Positions 1 to 6,831 are shown, counted from the first letter of the stretch. The stretch is 8,149 bases of DNA from Clostridiales bacterium (GCA_002869095.1 PKTO01000099.1:1-8149), one strand, 5' to 3'. The notes: generated by a model not told the origin, from the sequence alone. Made by a program: numbers and translations.

Positions 1-1702
1 ATACTGTGTCGTCTTTTGAAATGGAATCTTCAAAAGGATACTCGACTGAAAGGGAATCAAATTGTTCTTTTATCTGCTCGGGATTGGAATCTATGTTGAT
101 GGAATCTATATCGCTTACTATATTGTAATAGTTGTCCGAATATGTCCTTTCCCAGTTTTCGTCATCATTTTTTATTTTGAGGTAAACCGTGAATTCGCCT
201 TCTTCAAGCGATGTCTCATTGAACTTGAATACCGGCCCGATTGCGGCCAAAACATCTTTTCCGTTTTGTTTTACGGTCCACTCATACGATTGTATGTCGA
301 TCTCAGCATCTTCGAGCTTGAATATCCATTCATCGTAAAGACGTTCGTGTTCAAAAGATGCGACAGGAAGATCGTCCTTGAAGAACAGCAAATTATTTTT
401 GCTGCATACAGTCAAGATTATTGCGAGAAGGGCGGCAATCAGAATTATTGCGACAACATTTCTGTCCTTTTTGCTCTTTTTGTTTTCCTTGGGTATTTTG
501 GGGGATTCATAAATCGCCTCGTTGGAACTGAAAAGATCTTCGTAGTCTTTTTCATAGTCGTAGAAGCTTGAGTCCGAAAGGAATCCGTCATCCTCGTTTT
601 CATCCCCGTACCCATCGCTTTCATCCATGGAATCCCTTTCACTGTCTTCCAAATTCTCGTCAGAGTAATTGCGTGTTTGGTCAATCGGTTCTATTTCCGG
701 ATTTTCTCCGTTGTCGCCGTTTGAGTACGGGATTGCTTTCTCAATAGAGCCCTCGGAACTGTCGTCACCGACATCTTCGAAAATTGGTCCAGCTTCCACT
801 GCTTCATCCACATAGGATTTTTCATCGGCAGGTTCCGCTTCATCATCATTTCCGTCTCCAAAAGTTCCAACGGGTTTTTCAGGGACCTTTTGGGAAGATG
901 ATTCACCCAACGGTTTTTCCGAAGGGTTTGAAACCAGCCCGAATGCATTTATGGGATTATAGATGGGGAGAGGCCTTTCATCCGACGACTTGACAGAATC
1001 CCTGACATCCTTCATCAGAAGCTCGGAATTTGCATCGTCCAGATATAGGTTGTATAGGTAAATGTTCTTGAAATCCCTGAAAATTTCTTTGATGGACAAG
1101 TATTTTCTATTGTTGTCTTTTAAATCGCAAAGGAAACTTTTCAGTTCGTCGGGCAGTTCCCTTAGTTTTTCCGACGGAATCTTCAATTCGCCGAAAATGA
1201 AAAGCGTCAGTGCTTCATGCACGGTACGGCATATATCCTTGAAATCACCGGGTTTTTCAAAAGAATCGTCAATGACAAGCAAGTCGTTGAATTTGACTGC
1301 ATTCCTTTCGATTATGACCTGGGATTCGTTTATCAGCGAGTTGGCCGGTTTAAGGTCAAGGCAATCGTAATCGGTTATCTTGTCCAGGTACTCGTATACG
1401 AAGTTAATTCTTGTTTTCAGTATGGGATTGTAATACTGTATGTATTTGGAAATCGGAAAGCCCTTTTTATATGAAGTCGCCAAAACTATCTCATTTTCGC
1501 GTTCCTCGGAAAAGACCAGATTTTCAATGCAATTCCTGAATTTATCGAGCGAATCGGCATCATCAAGAAACTCTTTTTTTATCACGTTAAGGAGTACAAT
1601 GTTTTCCGGATTCTCTTTTTCGCTTGCGAGTGTGATCTTTTGATAATTGTCATCCTTGTATGTATTCAAAATATTGTATCTTTCCATGTGAGAATTTGTC
1701 AT
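1..1702 (-). CDS. Membrane-anchored pseudokinase-like protein with PKD-like outer domain (partial, C-terminus off the left edge)
   Basis: The frame stays open for 567 codons from the ATG at 1702 to the left edge. AAGGAGG lies 6 nt upstream of this ATG, which favours it over the second ATG five codons later. Residues 1-245 resemble a protein kinase fold by eye: YNIL at 9-12, LASEKE at 25-30, VLLNVIKKEF at 36-45 (the VAIK strand, but Asn39 replaces the lysine) and DLKPAN at 116-121 in the place of HRDLKPEN. No glycine loop and no clear DFG are visible, so catalysis is unlikely. Residues 250-405 are a low-complexity linker rich in Asp, Glu and Ser. A lysine-rich stretch then precedes a membrane helix at 416-433, which puts the N-terminus in the cytoplasm. 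Residues 445-515 look like a PKD/Ig-type domain (SYEW, then EGEFTVYLKIKND). The topology resembles PrkC or YukC/EssB, but the protein is neither by recognisable sequence. The kinase relation is inference. Confidence 0.75.
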   Translation of the reverse strand, partial: MTNSHMERYNILNTYKDDNYQKITLASEKENPENIVLLNVIKKEFLDDADSLDKFRNCIENLVFSEERENEIVLATSYKKGFPISKYIQYYNPILKTRINFVYEYLDKITDYDCLDLKPANSLINESQVIIERNAVKFNDLLVIDDSFEKPGDFKDICRTVHEALTLFIFGELKIPSEKLRELPDELKSFLCDLKDNNRKYLSIKEIFRDFKNIYLYNLYLDDANSELLMKDVRDSVKSSDERPLPIYNPINAFGLVSNPSEKPLGESSSQKVPEKPVGTFGDGNDDEAEPADEKSYVDEAVEAGPIFEDVGDDSSEGSIEKAIPYSNGDNGENPEIEPIDQTRNYSDENLEDSERDSMDESDGYGDENEDDGFLSDSSFYDYEKDYEDLFSSNEAIYESPKIPKENKKSKKDRNVVAIILIAALLAIILTVCSKNNLLFFKDDLPVASFEHERLYDEWIFKLEDAEIDIQSYEWTVKQNGKDVLAAIGPVFKFNETSLEEGEFTVYLKIKNDDENWERTYSDNYYNIVSDIDSINIDSNPEQIKEQFDSLSVEYPFEDSISKDDTV

Positions 1703-1822
1703 TGGGGTCCTCCTTGCAGATATATGGTTTCATTGCAGCCATGGCTTAAATTATTTTAATGTCAAATTGATGTGCAGAACATTTGTTTGTGTTAAAATGA
1801 TAATGATTGAAAGGGGGATGTC

Positions 1823-3148
1823 ATGGCTGAAATAATTTCGAATCCATTGTTCATAATAACCATAATTGCATCAATTGTAATAATTCTACTTTTAATGGTG
1901 ATTAACCTTCTTGGAAAAGTAAAAAAATTGCAACAGGAAACAAATTTTGAGACATTGGCGGGCAAAATAGATTTTCAGGAACAGAACAGCGCCCGTATGG
2001 AGATGGGATTAAAAAACGACATAGCGGCAAACCGGATGGAAATGAGCAGAAGCCTTAAACAATTTGAAGACTCTCTTCTCAAGCGGCTTGGCGAAAACAT
2101 GTTGATTGAGAAGCAACAGTATGATTCTTTTACAATTCTCATAGAGCGGATAAGAAACAGCAACGATGAAAAGCTTGGACAGGTTATTGACAAGATAGAT
2201 GAAAAGCTGGAGAGAATAAGGATAGACAACAGCCAAAAGATTGAAAGAATGAGGGAGACTGTTGACGAAAAGCTGAGCAGCACTTTGGAAACAAGGCTTT
2301 CGGAATCGTTCAAGTCTGTAAGCTCAAACCTGGAACAGGTTCAGAAGGGCCTCGGAGAAATGCGGTCGCTGGCGGCGGGAGTTGGAGACCTTAAAAAGGT
2401 GCTTTCCAATGTAAAGACAAAAGGCGTTTTGGGTGAATACCAGTTGCAGGGGATTCTCGAAATGATATTGGCTCCGGAGCAGTATGGAAAGAATGTAAAA
2501 ACACATCCGGAAAAGGGCGGATATGTCGAGTTTGCAGTAAAATTGCCGGGTAAAAGCAAAAACTCAGGGAACATATGGCTTCCCATAGACTCGAAATTCC
2601 CAACAGAAGAGTATGTGAAATTGTCGGATGCATACGAGATTGGCGATGTGGATGAAATCGGTGCAAGCAGAAAGAGGTTGGAGACAGTTATAAAAAGGTA
2701 TGCGAAGGATATAAGGGATAAATATGTCCATCCTCCGGAAACGACGCCTTTTGCAGTCATGTTTTTACCTTACGAGGGCTTGTATGCCGAGGTTCTGAGA
2801 ACCCCTGGCATATTCGAGGAAATCCAAAGGGAGTATAGAATAACCATAACAGGACCGACAACCTTGTCGGCTTTCCTGAACAGTCTGAGAATGGGGTTCA
2901 ATACGCTGGCGATAGAGGCGCATTCAAACGAAATATGGGAAATTTTAAGTTCCATACAGCAGGAGTTTTGCAAATTCGGTGAAATCCTGAAGAAGACAAG
3001 AAAGAAACTTCAGGAGGCCAGCAATTCCATTGACAGCGCGGAGACCAGGACTCGGGTGATAGAAAGCAAACTGAAAAGAGTTGGAGAAATCGACAGGCCA
3101 GACAAAACGGCACTGCCGGATGAATCAAAACAGGAGTTGGAGCAATGA
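1823..3148 (+). CDS. rmuC: DNA recombination protein RmuC
   Basis: This is a 441-residue member of the RmuC family, membrane-anchored proteins with a nuclease-like core that limit inversions and rearrangements at repeats; the biochemical activity is poorly known. One N-terminal membrane helix (residues 9-30) is followed by a long coiled coil (about 31-185). The conserved core comes next: GLGEMRSLAAGVGDLKKVLS (176-195), LGEYQLQGILEMIL (203-216), VEFAVKLPG (235-243), PIDSKFP (254-260) and GPTTLSAFLNSLRMGF (344-359). The length is normal for the family. AAAGGGGG sits 5 nt before the ATG; the ATG at 1817 is out of frame. A TGTTAAAAT extended -10-like element at 1790-1798 may be the promoter, but it has no good -35. 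The upstream gene is divergent. The downstream aminotransferase overlaps the stop, so the two are co-transcribed. Confidence 0.95.
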   Translation: MAEIISNPLFIITIIASIVIILLLMVINLLGKVKKLQQETNFETLAGKIDFQEQNSARMEMGLKNDIAANRMEMSRSLKQFEDSLLKRLGENMLIEKQQYDSFTILIERIRNSNDEKLGQVIDKIDEKLERIRIDNSQKIERMRETVDEKLSSTLETRLSESFKSVSSNLEQVQKGLGEMRSLAAGVGDLKKVLSNVKTKGVLGEYQLQGILEMILAPEQYGKNVKTHPEKGGYVEFAVKLPGKSKNSGNIWLPIDSKFPTEEYVKLSDAYEIGDVDEIGASRKRLETVIKRYAKDIRDKYVHPPETTPFAVMFLPYEGLYAEVLRTPGIFEEIQREYRITITGPTTLSAFLNSLRMGFNTLAIEAHSNEIWEILSSIQQEFCKFGEILKKTRKKLQEASNSIDSAETRTRVIESKLKRVGEIDRPDKTALPDESKQELEQ

Positions 3149-3963
3149 TAAGAGACAACGCAGGCGAATTGATGATGATTGACGGGGAGACAATTGTCAT
3201 CAAAGACGGAAAGCCGTATGAAACAGAGGGCATTAAGATATACGAGGTTGTTCGCGTAATCGGCGGCAAGCCCCTGTTTCTGAAGGAGCATATTGAAAGG
3301 CTTGAAAATTCCTTCAAAGTCTTGAATATGGGAGTTCCCCAAAAGATAAAAAACCTTGGCCATGAAATCCATGAATTTGTGAGGCAGGCTAGGATTGTAA
3401 ACGGCAACGTTAAAATAATTTGCGATGGCATTGGAGGGGCGGATAATAGGACAATCATATACGAGACTGTAAGCCGTTACCCCGACAGGACATTGTATGA
3501 AAAGGGGGTTGCTGTAGTCACTTTGGAAAAGAGCCGGACTTCGCCGGGCGCAAAAACAATGGAAGATGATTTGAGAATGCATGCGGACAACAAAAAAAAG
3601 GAAAAAAACGCTTATGAGGTCATTCTTGTAGACGGACAAGGGAATATGACCGAGGGGAGCCGTTCGAATATATTTTTCTTTAAGGACGGCATATTGCACA
3701 CGGCTCCATTGGACAAGGTTTTACCTGGAATAACAAGAATGAAGGTTTTTGAGTTTTGCGCAAAAAAAGGCATCGAAGTCAAAGTCCATCCTATAAAGCG
3801 GAATGAGCTTGCGAACTTCGATGGAGCTTTTTTGACCGGCACGTCCATAAACATGCTTCCGGTGAAGTCGATAGACGGAATCGTCTATCCCGTTTCAGGA
3901 TTTGCGGTAGAATTGCCGGCTCAGTTCGAAAAGCATATGATCGTAGATGTTCTTAACGCATAA
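3145..3963 (+). CDS. Class IV PLP-dependent aminotransferase (branched-chain aminotransferase / ADC lyase-like)
   Basis: This 272-residue cytoplasmic enzyme belongs to fold-type IV PLP proteins (IlvE, D-amino-acid transaminase, PabC). Visible family motifs are IYEVVRV (32-38), LKEHIERLE (46-54), the stretch GAKTM (135-139) whose Lys137 is the likely PLP Schiff-base lysine, YEVILVDGQGNMTEGSRSN (157-175) with the conserved Glu170, LPGITR (193-198) and GAFLTGTS. The segment TSPGAKT differs from the usual IlvE and PabC sequences around the lysine, so the substrate cannot be assigned; aminodeoxychorismate lyase and an amino acid transaminase are both possible. Its ATG overlaps the rmuC stop as ATGA, which suggests translational coupling. 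The 3' end overlaps the convergent usp gene, and no terminator hairpin lies between them. Confidence 0.88.
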   Translation: MIRDNAGELMMIDGETIVIKDGKPYETEGIKIYEVVRVIGGKPLFLKEHIERLENSFKVLNMGVPQKIKNLGHEIHEFVRQARIVNGNVKIICDGIGGADNRTIIYETVSRYPDRTLYEKGVAVVTLEKSRTSPGAKTMEDDLRMHADNKKKEKNAYEVILVDGQGNMTEGSRSNIFFFKDGILHTAPLDKVLPGITRMKVFEFCAKKGIEVKVHPIKRNELANFDGAFLTGTSINMLPVKSIDGIVYPVSGFAVELPAQFEKHMIVDVLNA

Positions 3964-4408
3964 CCAAAACAGGGGTCTTGGAATAATGCACAACCTTGCT
4001 TGTCACACTTCCCAAAAGGAACCTTTTGCTTGCGCTCATTCCGTGTGTGCACATGATAATCATGTCGAAGGAATTTTTTTCGGCAAAATCGATAATGGAT
4101 GATGCGGGGTCTCCTTTTGTTGATTTGGTTATGGCTGGAACATTTTTTTCATCGAACCAGCTTTTTGCTTTTTTAAGTATTGAATCGGAAAAAGTCAAGC
4201 TTTCGCTTTCCATATCGATTGCCGAGTCGACATTTGAAATGTTGTATTTGGGATTCGATCCTATCGCATAGTCAATGTTGGCAGGGATGATTTGATCCAC
4301 ATAGAAAATTGTTATTTCCGATCCGTACTTGTGGAAAAAGTCTGCAGCCATTTCGTAGGAAGCTTTGCATTCTTCTGAACCGTCTATCGGCAAAAGTATC
4401 TTTTTCAT
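3953..4408 (-). CDS. Universal stress protein, UspA family
   Basis: This is a single-domain cytoplasmic Usp protein of 151 residues, the usual length. It starts MKKILLPIDGSEECKAS, the typical first strand and loop with the nucleotide-contacting Asp9. It ends THGMSASKRFLLGS (121-134) followed by VTSKVVHYSKTPVLVMR. The G-x9-GS part of the ATP-binding motif (Gly123, Gly133, Ser134) is intact; the first glycine of the usual G-x2-G is Cys120. ATP binding is therefore likely, though weaker binding cannot be excluded. The ATG at 4408 lies 8 nt after AAGGAGG. An in-frame GTG at 4417 overlaps that Shine-Dalgarno sequence and is rejected as the start. The gene is divergent from tcdA and convergent with the aminotransferase. 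Usp proteins usually respond to energy or stress states; the target here is unknown. Confidence 0.93.
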   Translation of the reverse strand: MKKILLPIDGSEECKASYEMAADFFHKYGSEITIFYVDQIIPANIDYAIGSNPKYNISNVDSAIDMESESLTFSDSILKKAKSWFDEKNVPAITKSTKGDPASSIIDFAEKNSFDMIIMCTHGMSASKRFLLGSVTSKVVHYSKTPVLVMR

Positions 4409-4444
4409 TAATGACACCTCCTTTGCTTAGTTTTATGTTGGTTG

Positions 4445-4474
4445 TTGTTTTTCGTTTGTTTGGTTTCATATAAT
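4445..4474 (+). promoter_or_regulatory. Probable sigma-A promoter of tcdA
   Basis: TATAAT at 4469-4474 is a perfect -10 box. TTGTTT at 4445-4450, 18 bp upstream, is a weak -35 box. Transcription would start near 4481, about 60 nt before the tcdA start. The divergent usp gene must also be transcribed from this region, but no convincing minus-strand promoter was found. Confidence 0.45.
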
Positions 4475-4485
4475 ATATATACCTC

Positions 4486-4500
4486 CCACACGGGATGTGG
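4486..4500 (+). repeat. Small hairpin or palindrome in the usp-tcdA intergenic region
   Basis: CCACA (4486-4490) and TGTGG (4496-4500) form a 5-bp inverted repeat around the loop CGGGA. It falls a few bases after the predicted tcdA transcription start, so it could be a 5' mRNA hairpin or an operator half-site pair. It is short and could be chance. Confidence 0.3.
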
Positions 4501-4541
4501 AAACATGAAAGGCTAAAAAATCAAGGAAGGGGTGGCATAAA

Positions 4542-5222
4542 GTGGAAAGATTTGAACGGATGGAAACTCTTGTTGGAAAAGAAAAGCTTGATCTTCTGAG
4601 GAATGCCGCGGTTTTTGTGTTCGGAGTCGGAGGAGTCGGCGGTTTTGCGGTTGAAGCGCTTGCAAGGGCTGGTGTAGGCAGAATTGGAATCGTAGACCAT
4701 GACACAATACACCTGTCGAACATAAACAGGCAGATACACGCGCTGAGCGAGACAGTGGGAGAGAAGAAAGTACTTGCAATGAAGACAAGGATAGAGTCCA
4801 TAAATCCCGATTGCAAAGTCTCCATTTTCCCTGTAATGGCAAGCGAATCGAACATTCCTGAAATACTTGAGGAAAAGCCGGATTATGTAATCGATGCAAT
4901 TGATACGGTGACATGCAAACTGTCGCTGATAGAGTACTGCATCGCCAATTCGATTCCAATAGCAAGCTCAATGGGAACGGGAAACAAGATTCATCCGGAA
5001 ATGCTTAAAGTAGAGGATATACATAAGACGAGTGTATGTCCAGTCGCGAAAGTAATGAGAAAAGAGCTTAAGAAACGTGGCGTCAAACGCCTTAAGGTCG
5101 TATATTCGAAGGAAAACCCGATTTCCAATCCGAAAGGCATCATAGGAAGCATTTCGACGGTGCCGCCGGCGGCGGGAATAATGCTTGCATCAATTGCAAT
5201 AAATGATTTGATGGGAAAATAA
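4542..5222 (+). CDS. tcdA: tRNA threonylcarbamoyladenosine dehydratase TcdA (E1-like)
   Basis: TcdA uses ATP to dehydrate t6A at position 37 of ANN-decoding tRNAs to the cyclic form ct6A. The 226 residues carry the ThiF/MoeB/E1 Rossmann fold: FGVGGVGGFAVEALARAGVG (27-46) with the GxGGVG nucleotide loop, VDHDTIHLSNINRQ (51-64) with the ATP-contacting Asp54, Arg63 and Gln64, and VIDAIDT followed by KLSLIEYC. The C-terminal part (AKVMRKELKKRGVKRLKVVYSKE, written here in two stretches: AKVMRKELKKRG and VKRLKVVYSKE) is typical of the YgdL/CsdL branch and separates it from ThiF and MoeB. The start is GTG at 4542, 9 nt after AAGGAAGGGG; an internal ATG at 4560 would remove the conserved RFxRxExLxG start, so GTG is preferred. 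No terminator is seen before the next promoter at 5239. Confidence 0.93.
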   Translation: MERFERMETLVGKEKLDLLRNAAVFVFGVGGVGGFAVEALARAGVGRIGIVDHDTIHLSNINRQIHALSETVGEKKVLAMKTRIESINPDCKVSIFPVMASESNIPEILEEKPDYVIDAIDTVTCKLSLIEYCIANSIPIASSMGTGNKIHPEMLKVEDIHKTSVCPVAKVMRKELKKRGVKRLKVVYSKENPISNPKGIIGSISTVPPAAGIMLASIAINDLMGK

Positions 5223-5238
5223 GGTTTACATAAAAAGG

Positions 5239-5268
5239 TTGACATAAAATCCTGGTTTACGGTATGAT
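5239..5268 (+). promoter_or_regulatory. Sigma-A promoter of the peptidoglycan-binding protein gene
   Basis: A perfect -35 box TTGACA (5239-5244) and a near-consensus -10 box TATGAT (5263-5268) are separated by 18 bp. Transcription should begin near 5275, giving a leader of about 55 nt. The promoter starts 16 bp after the tcdA stop. Confidence 0.75.
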
Positions 5269-5281
5269 GTTTGTAGCAAAA

Positions 5282-5295
5282 GCCGATTTATCGGC
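5282..5295 (+). promoter_or_regulatory. 5' leader hairpin
   Basis: GCCGA (5282-5286) and TCGGC (5291-5295) form a perfect 5-bp stem around TTTA, a few bases after the predicted transcription start. Hairpins at this position commonly protect mRNA 5' ends. It lies well upstream of the GGAGG at 5320-5324 and should not block translation. Confidence 0.45.
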
Positions 5296-5330
5296 GTAAA
5301 ACAGACATAGAACGGATTCGGAGGATTAAG

Positions 5331-6140
5331 ATGAATAAAAGAAGAGCGGGGATTTTGTTGGTATGCACATTGTGTATGCTTTCGACTTTCACGGCAATGG
5401 CAGGGACTTACACTATTGCCGGAGTTTACAAACATGGTTCAGAAGGGCATGAGGTCAGTCTGATTCAGGAAGCCATGGCGAAAGCCGGATATTTCAAATA
5501 TGGAAGCTATACAAGCTATTACGGAAGCATTACAGAGGCTGCAGTAAAATCATTCCAAAAGGCCAACGGATTGGCAGCCGACGGAATAGTAGGACCTGCT
5601 ACTGCGGGTAAAATGGAAGATCTGGAGTTGCTGAAAGTTGTCGTATCAAGAAGCTCAAACAGCAGAAAATACGGAGAGTATCTTGACTGGTGGAAAGAAG
5701 TAAGACCTACACTCGAGAGGGATAAAACCATACTTGAAGTGCAGGATTTTTATACAGGAATAAGGTTTGAAGTCAAGGTTACAGGCGGGACCAATCACGC
5801 AGATGTAGAGGCGTTGACCAAGGCGGACAGTGAAAAGATGAAAGAAGCCTGGGGTGGAGAATTCAGCTGGGATAGAAGACCTGTTCTCGTTTTCCACGGC
5901 GAAAGGGTGATAGCGGCGTCAATGGCAAACATGCCTCATGCGGGACTTGATTCCGAGCCGTCAAGAGTATGGGTGTCCAACAGAAGCAATGGGTATGGAA
6001 GCGGCTACAATTACGATTCGGTGAAGAACAATGGAATGGATGGGCACGTTGATTTGCATTTCAACAACAGCACTCGCCACATGGACGGTAAAGAAGACTC
6101 GCGCCATCAGGCGGCAGTAAGGGTCAGTGCCGGGCTTTAA
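5331..6140 (+). CDS. Secreted peptidoglycan-binding protein with uncharacterised His-rich C-terminal domain
   Basis: The 269-residue product begins with a Sec signal peptide (KRR, hydrophobic 7-20, likely cleavage after AMA at 22-24), so it is exported. Residues 36-95 form a PG_binding_1 domain (EVSLIQEAMAKAGYF, then AAVKSFQKANGLAADGIVGP), which docks proteins on the cell wall. Residues 115-265 form a domain I associate with similar Firmicutes proteins, with GGTNHADVEALTKAD (152-166), FSWDRRPVLVF (178-188), AASMANMPHAG (195-205), DGHVDLHFNNSTRH (237-250) and HQ at 259-260. The conserved-looking His156, Asp158, His203, His239, His243, His250 and His259 suggest a metal site and an enzyme, but no activity is known to me. 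Residues about 206-232, rich in Ser, Gly, Asn and Tyr, look like an insertion. GGAGG lies 6 nt before the ATG. The gene has its own promoter and terminator. Confidence 0.88.
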   Translation: MNKRRAGILLVCTLCMLSTFTAMAGTYTIAGVYKHGSEGHEVSLIQEAMAKAGYFKYGSYTSYYGSITEAAVKSFQKANGLAADGIVGPATAGKMEDLELLKVVVSRSSNSRKYGEYLDWWKEVRPTLERDKTILEVQDFYTGIRFEVKVTGGTNHADVEALTKADSEKMKEAWGGEFSWDRRPVLVFHGERVIAASMANMPHAGLDSEPSRVWVSNRSNGYGSGYNYDSVKNNGMDGHVDLHFNNSTRHMDGKEDSRHQAAVRVSAGL

Positions 6141-6166
6141 GCTATATTTAATGAAGGCGGAATTTG

Positions 6167-6209
6167 AAATACGGGAAAAGCGGACGAGACTCCGCATTCC
6201 CGTATTTTT
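6167..6209 (+). terminator. Intrinsic terminator after the peptidoglycan-binding protein gene
   Basis: An 11-bp outer stem (AAATACGGGAA 6167-6177 with TTCCCGTATTT 6197-6207) encloses a 5-bp inner stem (GCGGA 6180-6184 with TCCGC 6191-6195) around CGAGAC. A small internal loop separates the stems. The 3' arm runs into a T tract ending at 6209. The A run on the 5' side could make it work on the other strand too. Confidence 0.9.
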
Positions 6210-6244
6210 GCATAAGCTACCTTGCACAACAAGGTAGCTTATGC
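6210..6244. repeat. Perfect 15-bp-arm inverted repeat over the pspC-like promoter
   Basis: GCATAAGCTACCTTG (6210-6224) is repeated inverted as CAAGGTAGCTTATGC (6230-6244) around the 5-nt centre CACAA. It starts immediately after the T tract of the preceding terminator, but no T tract follows it on either strand, so it is not an ordinary terminator. The probable -35 box (6222-6227) lies in its centre and the -10 box begins at 6245, right at its edge. This position suits an operator. Confidence 0.7.
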
Positions 6245-6250
6245 TATTAT
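6222..6250 (+). promoter_or_regulatory. Probable promoter of the PspC-domain gene
   Basis: TTGCAC (6222-6227) and TATTAT (6245-6250) are 17 bp apart, an ideal spacing for moderate matches to sigma-A boxes. The spacer and the -35 box lie inside the inverted repeat at 6210-6244. Transcription would start near 6257, about 40 nt before the gene. Confidence 0.5.
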
Positions 6251-6297
6251 GTAATTGAAAGATGCTGATTTGATTGCAAAGATTGGAGGGAATGGAA

Positions 6298-6744
6298 ATG
6301 GAAAAACGATTATATCGATCTAGAAGGGACAAAGTCATTTCAGGCGTATGCGGCGGGATTGCGGAGTACTTCGACTTGGATTCAACAATAATACGGCTGG
6401 CATGGGTAATATTGATTTTTCTTGGGGGAACGGGTGTGGTTGCATACATAATTGCAGCAATAATAGTTCCCGAAGAACCGGAAAATGCATTTCACGAATC
6501 AAAGGATTGGAATCCGGAAGAACCGGAATCGCACCAAATCGAGGATGAATACGACTTCGAAGAAAAAAAGACTGCGGACATTTCGAAAAAGAACAAGAAA
6601 AACAGAAACGTAATTGGCGCATTGCTTATAATACTCGGAATTTTCTTTTTTGCGCGCAGAATGTTCTATTGGGTTGATTTCGGGTATATATGGCCATTGT
6701 TGCTTGTTGCGGCAGGACTTTACTTCATTGCGATGAAAGACTGA
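6298..6744 (+). CDS. PspC-domain membrane protein with C-terminal LiaI-like helices
   Basis: The product has 148 residues. Residues 3-60 are a PspC domain: RLYRSRRDKVISGVCGGIAE (4-23), YFDLDSTIIRLAWVI (24-38), then two adjacent hydrophobic segments ending at IIVPEEP. Residues 61-92 are an acidic, probably cytoplasmic linker and 96-103 are basic. Residues 104-145 form a second hydrophobic pair (NVIGALLIILGIFFFARRMF, WPLLLVAAGLYFIA) like the LiaI/LiaF-type transmembrane region. PspC proteins act in envelope-stress sensing, classically with PspA or Lia systems; no partner gene is present here. The ATG at 6298 is 8 nt after GGAGG. The ATG at 6292 is only 2 nt from the Shine-Dalgarno sequence, and the in-frame TTG at 6274 precedes it, so both are rejected. 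No clear terminator follows. Confidence 0.92.
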   Translation: MEKRLYRSRRDKVISGVCGGIAEYFDLDSTIIRLAWVILIFLGGTGVVAYIIAAIIVPEEPENAFHESKDWNPEEPESHQIEDEYDFEEKKTADISKKNKKNRNVIGALLIILGIFFFARRMFYWVDFGYIWPLLLVAAGLYFIAMKD

Positions 6745-6783
6745 CAACTCTTAAACAACTCAACATATGGATATTTGCTTCGT

Positions 6784-6812
6784 TTGATACTTTTTTAATA
6801 ATATGGTATATT
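6784..6812 (+). promoter_or_regulatory. Promoter of the TetR-family gene
   Basis: TTGATA (6784-6789) and TATATT (6807-6812) are separated by exactly 17 bp, both five of six matches to the sigma-A consensus. Transcription would begin near 6819, giving a leader of about 40 nt. Confidence 0.65.
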
Positions 6813-6831
6813 TAAATGTGTTATTAAAAAA
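6791..6831. repeat. 11-bp-arm inverted repeat flanking the tetR -10 box
   Basis: TTTTTTAATAA (6791-6801) is perfectly inverted as TTATTAAAAAA (6821-6831), with 19 bp between. The -10 box lies in the middle. It may be an autoregulatory operator, but the arms are pure A/T and chance occurrence in AT-rich DNA is a real possibility. Confidence 0.4.

Noticed and set aside
62..571. A 169-codon plus-strand open frame
   Set aside because: It is antisense to the long minus-strand gene, lies over its membrane-helix and outer-domain codons, has no ribosome binding site, and matches no family.
1737..1765. TTGACA on the minus strand as the -35 box of the pseudokinase-like gene
   Set aside because: The bases 17-18 bp downstream (ATGGCT) do not resemble a -10 box; the gene's promoter remains unidentified.
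2898..3699. Two long minus-strand open frames across the rmuC/aminotransferase junction
   Set aside because: Both are antisense to two well-recognised genes and give low-complexity products with no recognisable domain.
4409..4417. GTG start three codons upstream for the Usp protein
   Set aside because: The GTG overlaps the AAGGAGG ribosome binding site; the ATG at 4408 has the correct 8-nt spacing and gives the standard MKKILLPIDGS start.
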